Shown here: piece after piece, positions 42,651-50,857 of the stretch | Numbering within the stretch: the first letter of the stretch is position 1 | Layout of the letters: every line of letters begins with the position of its first letter | From: Paracoccus sp. (in: a-proteobacteria) | GTDB taxonomy: Bacteria; Pseudomonadota; Alphaproteobacteria; Rhodobacterales; Rhodobacteraceae | Assembly: GCF_030604785.1 (NCBI RefSeq) | Contig: NZ_JAUVVF010000025.1 | Span: forward strand, 1-50,857 | Length of the DNA: 50,857 bases | Direction: 5' to 3' | Position numbers and translations under genes: made by a program | The notes under the pieces: generated by a model | The model's input: only the letters and a program-made list of their open reading frames with translations | What the model was told of the DNA's origin: nothing | Database searches by the model: none

Positions 42651-43927
42651 TCCTGATCGGCACGCTGTTCTTCATCGCCGGGATCGGGATGCCCATCGCC
42701 TATGCGATCATCGTGGCATCGATCGCCTACATGCTGGCCGTGGGCTCGTCGCCCGGCATCGTCGGGCGGGTGCTGGTGGACGGGATCTATCAGAGCTTCC
42801 TGCTGCTGGCCGTGCCGCTGTTCATCGTCGCCGCGAACATCATGAACGCGGGCACGATCTCGGAACGTCTGCTGGGCTTCTGCGTCGCGACCGTGGGCCG
42901 CTTCAAGGGCGGGCTGGGGCATGTGAACGTCATGTCCTCGCTGATTTTCTCGGGCATGTCCGGATCGGCGGTGGCGGATGCGGCGGGGATCGGGCGCATC
43001 ATCATCGACATGATGCGCAAGGATGGCCGCTTTCCCGCGGGCTATGCCGCCGCGCTGACGGCGGCCTCGGCCACGATCGGGCCGATCATCCCGCCCTCGA
43101 TCCCGATGGTGCTTTATGCGCTGGTCTCGAACGCCTCGATCGGGGCGCTGTTCATGGCGGGCATCCTGCCGGGCCTGTTCATGGGCGCGGTCCTGATGAT
43201 GATGAACTGGTTCAGCGCCCATCGCCGGGGCTTCCTGACCGAGCCGCCCGTGCCGATGCGCGATCTGCCGCGTGTCACCGGCCGCGCCTTCCCGGCGCTG
43301 CTGATGCCCGCGATCCTGCTCTATGGCATCTACGGCGGCGTCACCACGCCGACCGAGGCCGCCGCCGTCGCCGCCGCCTATGCGCTGCTGCTGTCGGTCT
43401 TCTTCTACCGCGCGCTGAAGCTGACGACGCTCTACCGGATCCTCGTGGACAGCGCCCGGTCCTCGGCCGCGGTCGGCATCGTCATCGGAGCGGCGCTGAT
43501 CCTGAACTACATCGTCGCGTCCGAGAACATCCCCTCGGCGCTGGCGGCCTATCTGGTCGATGTGAACGTCTCGCCGCTGATGTTCCTGCTGGCGGTCAAC
43601 GTGCTGATCCTGCTGCTGGGCTGCCTGCTGGACGCAACGACGATCATCCTGGTGATCGTCCCGCTTTTCATCCCGACCTGCAACCTGCTGGGGATCGACC
43701 TGGTGCATTTCGGCGTGGTGATCGTGGTCAATTGCATGATCGGCCTGATCACGCCGCCCTACGGCATCCTTCTTTTCGTCATCAACGCCGTGACCGGCAT
43801 CCCGCTGCGCGACATCATCATCGAGGTGCTGCCCTTCCTGGCCGTGCTGATCGGCGCGCTGGTGGTGATGATCCTGGTGCCGGACATCGTGCTCTTCCTG
43901 CCGCGCCTCTTCGGCTATGCCGGCTGA
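42632..43927 (+). CDS. dctM: TRAP transporter large permease DctM, likely AUC start
   Basis: A large TRAP permease with many hydrophobic helices and the signatures GMSGSAVADAAGIG, IIPPSIPMVLYAL and GLITPPYGILLFV. The first ordinary start (ATG at 42689) would remove the first half of the N-terminal helix. In the same frame upstream, the text SVELLILIGTLFFIAGIG supplies the missing helix, but no ATG, GTG or TTG precedes it. An ATC at 42632 stands 7 nt after a perfect GGAGG (42620-42624), so I propose initiation there, giving 431 residues and a 19-nt overlap with dctQ. If only the ATG at 42689 is used, the protein has 412 residues. Confidence 0.85.
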   Translation: MSVELLILIGTLFFIAGIGMPIAYAIIVASIAYMLAVGSSPGIVGRVLVDGIYQSFLLLAVPLFIVAANIMNAGTISERLLGFCVATVGRFKGGLGHVNVMSSLIFSGMSGSAVADAAGIGRIIIDMMRKDGRFPAGYAAALTAASATIGPIIPPSIPMVLYALVSNASIGALFMAGILPGLFMGAVLMMMNWFSAHRRGFLTEPPVPMRDLPRVTGRAFPALLMPAILLYGIYGGVTTPTEAAAVAAAYALLLSVFFYRALKLTTLYRILVDSARSSAAVGIVIGAALILNYIVASENIPSALAAYLVDVNVSPLMFLLAVNVLILLLGCLLDATTIILVIVPLFIPTCNLLGIDLVHFGVVIVVNCMIGLITPPYGILLFVINAVTGIPLRDIIIEVLPFLAVLIGALVVMILVPDIVLFLPRLFGYAG

Positions 43928-43949
43928 CCCTCTGACAAGGACAATCCCC

Positions 43950-44783
43950 GTGATCTCTGGCAAGACCCAGCTTATCGCGCATCTCGGCTTTCCGACGGAA
44001 TCCTTCCGCGCGCCCATGATCTACAACCCCTACTTCGCCCGCCACCGCATCGACGCCGTCGTTGTGCCGATGGGCTGCCGGGCTGAGGATTACCCGGACT
44101 TCCTGCGGCTGGTCTTTCGCCTGTCGAACATCCGCGGCGCGCTGGTGACGATGCCGCACAAGGTCACGACGATGGCGCTCTTGGACGAGGCCAGCAAGAC
44201 CGCCCGCGTTGCGGGATCATGCAACGCGATCCGGCTGGCCCCGGACGGGCGGCTGATCGGCGACATGTTCGACGGCGAGGGCTTCGTGCGCGGCGCACTG
44301 AGGAAGGGCGTCCGGCTGAGGGGCGCGCGGGCGCTGGTCGTCGGCGCGGGCGGCGTGGGTTCGGCCATCGCGGCCTCGCTGGCGGCGGCGGGGCTGCGCG
44401 AACTGGCGGTCCACGATTTCAACGCGGCGACGGCCGAAGCCTTGGCCGCCCGGCTGCGCCAGCATTACCCGGCGCTGATCGTCAAGACCGGCTCGAACGA
44501 TCCGGACGGGTTCGACGTGGTGGTGAACGCGACGCCGCTCGGCATGGCCGAGGGCGACCCGCTGCCGATGGATGTCGGCCGCATCGCGTCCACGACGTTC
44601 GTCGGAGAGGTGGTGATGAAGCACGAGATCACGCCCTTCCTCGCCGCCGCGCGCGAACGCGGCTGCGCCTTTCAGGTCGGCACCGACATGCTGTTCGAAC
44701 AGATCCCGGCCTATCTGGAATTCTTCGGCTTTCGCACCACGACCGCCGAAGAACTGCGCGAGGTGGCGCAGATCCGCTACTGA
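43950..44783 (+). CDS. Shikimate/quinate dehydrogenase (AroE-like)
   Basis: A 277-residue dehydrogenase of the AroE family that oxidises shikimate, and often quinate, at the 3-hydroxyl. Substrate-site residues are visible: Thr16 and Ser18 (PTESF), Lys71 (MPHK), Asn92 (SCNA) and Asp108 (DMFDGEG). The cofactor turn is GAGGVGSA at 132-139. After the second strand the sequence is HDFN, with Asp156 where biosynthetic NADPH enzymes have NRT; this favours NAD+ and a catabolic direction. The GTG at 43950 has AAGGA 8 nt upstream and fits the family start; an ATG at 43917 inside dctM is less likely. It follows the TRAP genes by 22 nt. Confidence 0.87.
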   Translation: MISGKTQLIAHLGFPTESFRAPMIYNPYFARHRIDAVVVPMGCRAEDYPDFLRLVFRLSNIRGALVTMPHKVTTMALLDEASKTARVAGSCNAIRLAPDGRLIGDMFDGEGFVRGALRKGVRLRGARALVVGAGGVGSAIAASLAAAGLRELAVHDFNAATAEALAARLRQHYPALIVKTGSNDPDGFDVVVNATPLGMAEGDPLPMDVGRIASTTFVGEVVMKHEITPFLAAARERGCAFQVGTDMLFEQIPAYLEFFGFRTTTAEELREVAQIRY

Positions 44784-44804
44784 CCGGCGGCGCCCTGACC
44801 GATC

Positions 44805-45698
44805 TCAGGCCCGCGCCAGATGCCGGGTCAGGGTCAGCAGCAGGTCCAGCGCCGCATTGGGCGGCGCGGCCTGCCGCAGCGTCAGCCCCACCGCCCCCGA
44901 AAGCGAGGCCGCCCCGGTCGGCCATTCGACCAGCACGCCCCGCGCCAGCTCGTCCGCGACGACGCCATGCGAGATGAACCACAGCGCGTCCGAGCCGGCC
45001 ACCACGCCCCGCCCCACCGCCAGCGCGGCGGTCTCGATCATCGGGGCGGCGCGCAGGTTGCGGGCCAGCAGGTAATCCTCGACCGCGCGGCGGATCAGCG
45101 CGGATTGCGGCGGCAGGATCAGCGGGCAGGCCGCCAGCGCCGCCTCGGCCGGCTGGCCGATCCGCGGATGACCCGCGCGCGAGACCAGCGCGATCCGGTC
45201 CTCGTAGAGGTGATCGAAGCGCAGGCCCGCCATGTCCTGCGCCTCGGGCAGGCGGCCGATCATCAGGTCGATCTCGCCCGCGCGCAGCAGCGCCAGCAGA
45301 TGCGAATGCGGCCCCGTCTCGACCGCCAGCGTGATCTGCGGCGCGCGCTCGGCAAAGGCCAGCGCGACGCGCGGGAACAGCTGCCCCGCCGCCGTCGGCA
45401 GCACGCCCACGCGCAGCCGTCCCGCCGCGGCGCCGGGCCGCAGGGCCGCCGCGCCCGCATCCAGCATCTGCAGCGCGCGCGAGGCGGTCTCGCGGAACTG
45501 CGCGCCCGCCTCGGTCAGATGCAGCCGGCGGCCCTGGCGCAGGAACAGGGGCGCGCCCAGCAGGTCCTCCAGCTCGGCCAGGCTGCGGCTGAGGGCGGGC
45601 TGGGTGATCCCCTGCGCGCGGGCCGCCGCCGTCAGGCTGCCGCTGGCCGCGATGTCGAGGAAGGCGCGCAGATGGCGCAGCTTGATGGCAGGATGCAT
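44805..45698 (-). CDS. pcaQ: LysR-type regulator PcaQ
   Basis: A 297-residue LysR regulator. The winged helix covers about 6-65 (LRHLRAFLDIAASGSLTAAA, then TQPALSRSLAELEDLLG), followed by the effector domain. Its position, divergent from pcaDCHG and 83 bp away, is that of PcaQ in alphaproteobacteria. PcaQ activates the pca operon in response to beta-carboxymuconate or its lactone. GGTTATGGA occurs twice in the intergenic region. Its stop lies 21 nt from the end of the shikimate dehydrogenase gene (convergent). The name rests on position and general similarity. Confidence 0.78.
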   Translation of the reverse strand: MHPAIKLRHLRAFLDIAASGSLTAAARAQGITQPALSRSLAELEDLLGAPLFLRQGRRLHLTEAGAQFRETASRALQMLDAGAAALRPGAAAGRLRVGVLPTAAGQLFPRVALAFAERAPQITLAVETGPHSHLLALLRAGEIDLMIGRLPEAQDMAGLRFDHLYEDRIALVSRAGHPRIGQPAEAALAACPLILPPQSALIRRAVEDYLLARNLRAAPMIETAALAVGRGVVAGSDALWFISHGVVADELARGVLVEWPTGAASLSGAVGLTLRQAAPPNAALDLLLTLTRHLARA

Positions 45699-45781
45699 GA
45701 TCGTGTGGTTATGGATGGCGGCGTATTTTGCATTATCGGGCGCATTTTACCCGTGATAGGTTATGGACAGGAGGAGAGCCC
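45699..45781. promoter_or_regulatory. pcaQ-pcaD divergent promoter region
   Basis: GGTTATGGA occurs at 45707-45715 and 45759-45767, 52 bp apart in the same direction. The known PcaQ site has ATAACC and GGTTAA halves, so the GGTTAT units may be half-sites. The middle is AT-rich (GCGTATTTTGCATTATC). GGAGGAG before the pcaD ATG is its ribosome site. Confidence 0.45.
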
Positions 45782-47656
<1,875 letters not shown>

Positions 47657-47657
<1 letters not shown>

Positions 47658-48214
47658 TGGATTACCTGAAGGAAACGCCCTCGCAGACGGCGGGGCCCTA
47701 TGTCCATATCGGCCTCGCCCCGGCGGCGGCGGGCTTCGACATCTACGAGCATGAACTGGGCTTCGATCCGGTCTCCGAGGACGTGCCGGGCGAGCGGATC
47801 ACCGTCACCGGCCGCGTGATCGACGGCATGGGCGCGCCGGTCAAGGACGTGCTGATCGAGGTCTGGCAGGCGGATGCCTCGGGCCGCTACGCGGACGGCG
47901 CCGAGGGCTTCCGCGGCTGGTTCCGCGTGGTCCCTGACTTCGAGACGGGCGTCTTCACGCTGAACACGATCCGCCCCGGTGCCAACGGCCGGCAAGCGCC
48001 GCATCTGTCGCTGTGGCTGGTCGCGCGGGGGATCAACGTGGGCCTTCAGACGCGGATGTACTTCCCCGACGCGGACAATTCCGCCGACCCGGTCCTGAAC
48101 CTGATCGAGCAGCCCCATCGCCGCGCGACCCTCATCGCCACCGGCGGGAAGGGCAGCTACGATTTCGACATCCATCTGCAAGGCGAGAAAGAGACGGTGT
48201 TCCTCGATGTCTGA
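47657..48214 (+). CDS. pcaG: Protocatechuate 3,4-dioxygenase alpha subunit
   Basis: A 185-residue subunit that pairs with PcaH. It starts with the family text KETPSQTAGPYVHIGL, which forms part of the active-site wall, and has EVWQADASGRY, APHLSLWLVARGINVGLQTR and a shortened iron-site region without the ligand set, as expected for the alpha chain. The ATG shares one base with the pcaH stop (TGATG). The end overlaps the start of the BKACE gene by 8 nt. Confidence 0.95.
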
Positions 48215-49049
48215 TCCCTGCATCCTCTGCGTCGCCATCACCGGCAGCCTGCCGACCAAGGCGAACAACCCCGCCGTCCCGATCACCATCGCCGAGCAGA
48301 TCGAATCCACCCACGAGGCCTTCGAGGCCGGCGCCAGCATCGTCCACGCCCATGTCCGCGACGACGAGGGGCGCCCGACCTCCGACCCCGAACGCTTCGC
48401 GCGCCTGCTGGACGGCATCCGCCAGCATTGCCCCGGCATGATCGTGCAGCTCTCGACCGGCGGCCGGTCCGGTGCCGGCAAGGAGCGCGGCGGGATGCTG
48501 CGGCTGTCGCCGGACATGGCGAGCCTCGCGGTCGGGTCGAACAACTTCCCGACGCGGGTCTACGAGAACGCGCCCGACCTCGTGGACTGGCTGGCGGCCG
48601 AGATGGCGAGCCATGGCGTGATGCCCGAGATCGAGGCTTTTGACCTCAGCCACATCCTTCAGGCCCATGCGATGTGGAAGGACGGGCGGCTGAAGACGCG
48701 TCCCTATGTGCAATTCGTGATGGGGGTGAAGAACGCGATGCCGGTCGACCGCGACGTCTTCGACTACTACATCCGCACGGTGAAACGGCTCTTCGGCGAG
48801 GACGCGCCCTGGTGCGCCGCCGGGATCGGCGCGCATCAGCTGACGCTGAACGAATGGGCCATCGGCGCGGGCGGCCATGCGCGCACGGGACTGGAGGACA
48901 ACGTGCGCCTCGACCGCGACACGCTTGCGCCCTCGAACGCGGCGCTGGTGACGCGCGCGGCCGAGATCTGCGCGCGGAACGGCCGGCCCGTCGCGACATG
49001 GCAGCAGGCGCGCGCGATCCTGGGGCTGAAGCAGCCGGTCGCCGCATGA
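48207..49049 (+). CDS. Beta-keto acid cleavage enzyme (BKACE, DUF849)
   Basis: A 280-residue zinc-dependent enzyme of the BKACE family, named after the 3-keto-5-aminohexanoate cleavage enzyme Kce. These enzymes react a beta-keto acid with acetyl-CoA to give acetoacetate and a new acyl-CoA. Zinc ligands are visible in VHAHVRD (His47, His49) and a Glu in GLEDNVRL. LSTGGRSG and AAGIGAHQL are further family blocks. It lies between pcaG and pcaB with overlaps of 8 and 4 nt, so it is part of the pca transcript. The obvious substrate from context is beta-ketoadipate, which would give acetoacetate and succinyl-CoA; this is inference. Confidence 0.92.
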   Translation: MSDPCILCVAITGSLPTKANNPAVPITIAEQIESTHEAFEAGASIVHAHVRDDEGRPTSDPERFARLLDGIRQHCPGMIVQLSTGGRSGAGKERGGMLRLSPDMASLAVGSNNFPTRVYENAPDLVDWLAAEMASHGVMPEIEAFDLSHILQAHAMWKDGRLKTRPYVQFVMGVKNAMPVDRDVFDYYIRTVKRLFGEDAPWCAAGIGAHQLTLNEWAIGAGGHARTGLEDNVRLDRDTLAPSNAALVTRAAEICARNGRPVATWQQARAILGLKQPVAA

Positions 49050-50380
49050 ACCCGCTGCATGCGGGCCTTTTCGGCGATCCCGAGATCCAGGCGCTTCTGT
49101 CCCCCGAGGCCGAGATCGCCGCGATGATCCGCGTCGAGGCGGCGCTGGCCGAGGTGCAGGGGCGGCTCGGTCTGATCCCCACTGCCGCGGCGCGCGAGAT
49201 CGCCGCCGCCTGCGCCGCGCTGACCATCACGCCCGACAGCCTGTCCGAGGCGGCGGCCAAGGACGGCGTGCCGGTGCCGGGCCTCGTCAAGGCGATGCGC
49301 GCGGCGATCGGCGGCGAGGCGGCGCAGTATCTGCATTGGGGCGCGACGAGCCAGGACATCGTCGACACCGCGCTGGCCCTGCGGCTGCGGGACATGCTGT
49401 CCCTGTGGGAGGGGCGGCTGGCGGCTCTCACGGCAGCGCTGGCCCGGCTGGCGGACGAGCATGCCGATCTGCCGATGGCCGCACGGACCTATGCGCAGGT
49501 CGCGGTGCCGACCAGCTTCGGCGCGGTGGCGGCGGGCTGGGGCTGGCCGCTTCTGGACCACACACAGGCGCTGGAGGCGCTGCGCCCCCGGCTCTTGCGC
49601 GTCTCGCTGTCCGGGGCGGCGGGGACGCTCTCGGCCATGGGGCCGGGGGGGCCGGAGGTTCGCGCCGCCCTGGCCGAGGCGCTGGACCTGTCCGATCCCG
49701 GCCGCAGCTGGCACAGCGACCGCGCGGGAGTGGTGGCGCTGGCGGGTTGGGCCGCGGGGCTGGCCGCCTCCCTGGGGAAGCTGGCCGAGGACCTGCTGCT
49801 GATGACGCAATCGGGCCTCGCCCTCGTGCGGATCGAGGGCGCGGGCGGCTCCTCGACCATGCCCCAGAAGCAGAACCCGGTCGGCCCCTCGGCGCTGGCG
49901 GCGCTGTCGCGGGCGACGCTCGGCGCGGCCGCCGTGCTGCAGGGGACCGGCGCGCATCGCCAGCAGCGGGACGGGGCGGCCTGGTTCACCGAATGGCTGG
50001 TCCTGCCGCAGCTGGCCCTCGGCATCGGGGCGATGCTGCTGCGCGCGTCCGAGGTGTTGGCCCGGCTGTCGCCCGATCCTCTGGCCATGGCCGCCGATCT
50101 TGAGGCCGGTCACGGCACGATCCATGCCGAGGCGCTGACCTTCGCCGTGACCGAGGCCGGTCTGCTGCCGCGCGACCGCGCCGCGTCGCGCATCGGCGCG
50201 CTGAGCCGCCTCGCCCTGGCCGAGGGGCGCGAGCTTCTGACCTTGGCCGAGGCCGAATGGCCCGGCATCGACTGGCGCAGGGCCTTGCACCGGCGCATGC
50301 TGGGCACCGCGCCCGATGAGGCCCGCGCCTTCCGGCAGGCCGCCGGCACCGGCCGGGGCGGCCGCCCGCCGTCGGCCTGA
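49046..50380 (+). CDS. pcaB: 3-carboxy-cis,cis-muconate cycloisomerase
   Basis: A 444-residue enzyme of the fumarase/aspartase superfamily that converts beta-carboxymuconate to gamma-carboxymuconolactone. The superfamily signature GSSTMPQKQNP is present, along with the upstream HWGATSQDIVDTA block holding the general acid region. The overall helical pattern and length fit PcaB. It overlaps the BKACE stop by 4 nt and ends the pca operon; the C-terminal tail is rich in Gly and Arg. A separate LysR gene begins 41 nt later. Confidence 0.94.
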   Translation: MNPLHAGLFGDPEIQALLSPEAEIAAMIRVEAALAEVQGRLGLIPTAAAREIAAACAALTITPDSLSEAAAKDGVPVPGLVKAMRAAIGGEAAQYLHWGATSQDIVDTALALRLRDMLSLWEGRLAALTAALARLADEHADLPMAARTYAQVAVPTSFGAVAAGWGWPLLDHTQALEALRPRLLRVSLSGAAGTLSAMGPGGPEVRAALAEALDLSDPGRSWHSDRAGVVALAGWAAGLAASLGKLAEDLLLMTQSGLALVRIEGAGGSSTMPQKQNPVGPSALAALSRATLGAAAVLQGTGAHRQQRDGAAWFTEWLVLPQLALGIGAMLLRASEVLARLSPDPLAMAADLEAGHGTIHAEALTFAVTEAGLLPRDRAASRIGALSRLALAEGRELLTLAEAEWPGIDWRRALHRRMLGTAPDEARAFRQAAGTGRGGRPPSA

Positions 50381-50421
50381 GGCCACTGGCAACATGTCGC
50401 GCGGCTTTCTAGACTGCCGGA

Positions 50422-50857
50422 ATGAAGGAACTGACGCTCCGCCAGGTCGAGGTCATCCGCGCCGTCATGATCGCCGGGACGATCCAGGGCGCGGCGGCCC
50501 TGCTGCATGTCTCGGCGCCGGGTGTCAGCCGGCTGATCAAGCATACCGAACAGGGCCTTGGCGTGCGCCTGTTCGAACGGCGCGCGGGCGTCTTCGTGCC
50601 CGCCGCCGAGGCCCATGCGATCTTTGCGATGATCCAGCAGGTCCACAAGCAGATCGACAACCTGAACGCCGCCGTCGAGGCGCTGCGCAAGGGGCAGGAA
50701 TTCACGCTATCCTTCGCCTCGGCCCCCTCGATCGCGCAGTTCATCACCGCCCGCGTGATCCGCGGCCTGCGCCAGCGCCTGCCGGATCTGGGGATCGAGC
50801 TGGACATCCTGAAGATCGAGGAGACGCTGGACTATCTGCTGCTGGAGCGCGGCGAGA
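50422..50857 (+). CDS. LysR family regulator, 3'-partial
   Basis: The first 145 residues of a LysR regulator cut by the window end. The winged helix is at about 1-60 (LTLRQVEVIRAVMIAGTIQG, then SAPGVSRLIKHTEQGLGVRLFERR). The first strand of the effector domain follows (FTLSFASAPSIAQFI). The HVSAPGVSRLIKH helix is like that of regulators of aromatic or amino acid metabolism. It is oriented with the pca operon, 41 nt after pcaB. Its target is unknown. Confidence 0.85.
   Translation, partial: MKELTLRQVEVIRAVMIAGTIQGAAALLHVSAPGVSRLIKHTEQGLGVRLFERRAGVFVPAAEAHAIFAMIQQVHKQIDNLNAAVEALRKGQEFTLSFASAPSIAQFITARVIRGLRQRLPDLGIELDILKIEETLDYLLLERGE

Noticed and set aside
43917..43949. ATG at 43917 as start of the shikimate dehydrogenase
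   Set aside because: It lies within the end of dctM without a ribosome site; the GTG at 43950 has AAGGA at good distance and matches the family start.

Overview
The window is high-GC DNA (about two thirds G+C) with tightly packed genes, many ATGA stop/start overlaps and occasional GTG and TTG starts. A zinc chaperone of the AztD type, two TRAP transporters, NitT/TauT-type ABC genes and a pca operon of alphaproteobacterial layout point to an alphaproteobacterium of the Rhodobacteraceae, most likely Paracoccus or a close relative. This assignment rests on gene content only. I see no CRISPR array, rRNA, prophage or intact insertion sequence.

Left part (1-13.3 kb): a partial unknown gene, tRNA-Ser(GCT), then a compact group made of an SDR dehydrogenase, a P-type cation ATPase and a fused acetate kinase-PduL phosphotransacylase. 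It is followed by a NitT/TauT-type ABC importer, a TonB-dependent receptor, a Tat-exported metallo-beta-lactamase-fold hydrolase and a lipoprotein DUF900 esterase.

13.4-27.4 kb: a small secreted protein, a LysR regulator and a DUF1800/DUF1501 pair. Next comes a two-way catabolic module around an IclR regulator. To the left run a TRAP transporter (dctPQM) and an SDR. To the right run a SCP2-type thiolase, an acyl-CoA synthetase and a two-domain DUF296 (PPC) protein, followed by an aldehyde dehydrogenase. A perfect 16-bp palindrome lies between the two arms.

27.4-36 kb: a patchwork. It has a broken deacetylase pseudogene with a lower-GC tail, a nucleotidyltransferase-fold protein behind a long inverted repeat, a DUF2332 protein, an orphan zinc chaperone gene (aztD) with a Zur-like box, a chromate transporter, and a small operon (RBBP9-like hydrolase, 45-residue membrane protein, FAD/NAD(P) oxidoreductase).

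35.8-50.9 kb: an aromatic and hydroaromatic acid island. A GntR-led operon runs left (3-dehydroshikimate dehydratase-like enzyme, type II dehydroquinase, intradiol dioxygenase, HpaH-like hydratase, HpcH-like aldolase, a solute-binding-fold protein). A second TRAP transporter and a shikimate/quinate dehydrogenase run right. The pcaQ-pcaDCHG-BKACE-pcaB cluster follows. Together these can be read as one route: import of quinate or shikimate, oxidation, dehydration to protocatechuate, ortho cleavage to beta-ketoadipate, and possibly a one-enzyme exit by a beta-keto acid cleavage enzyme in place of PcaIJ and PcaF. No pcaIJ or pcaF is visible in the window.
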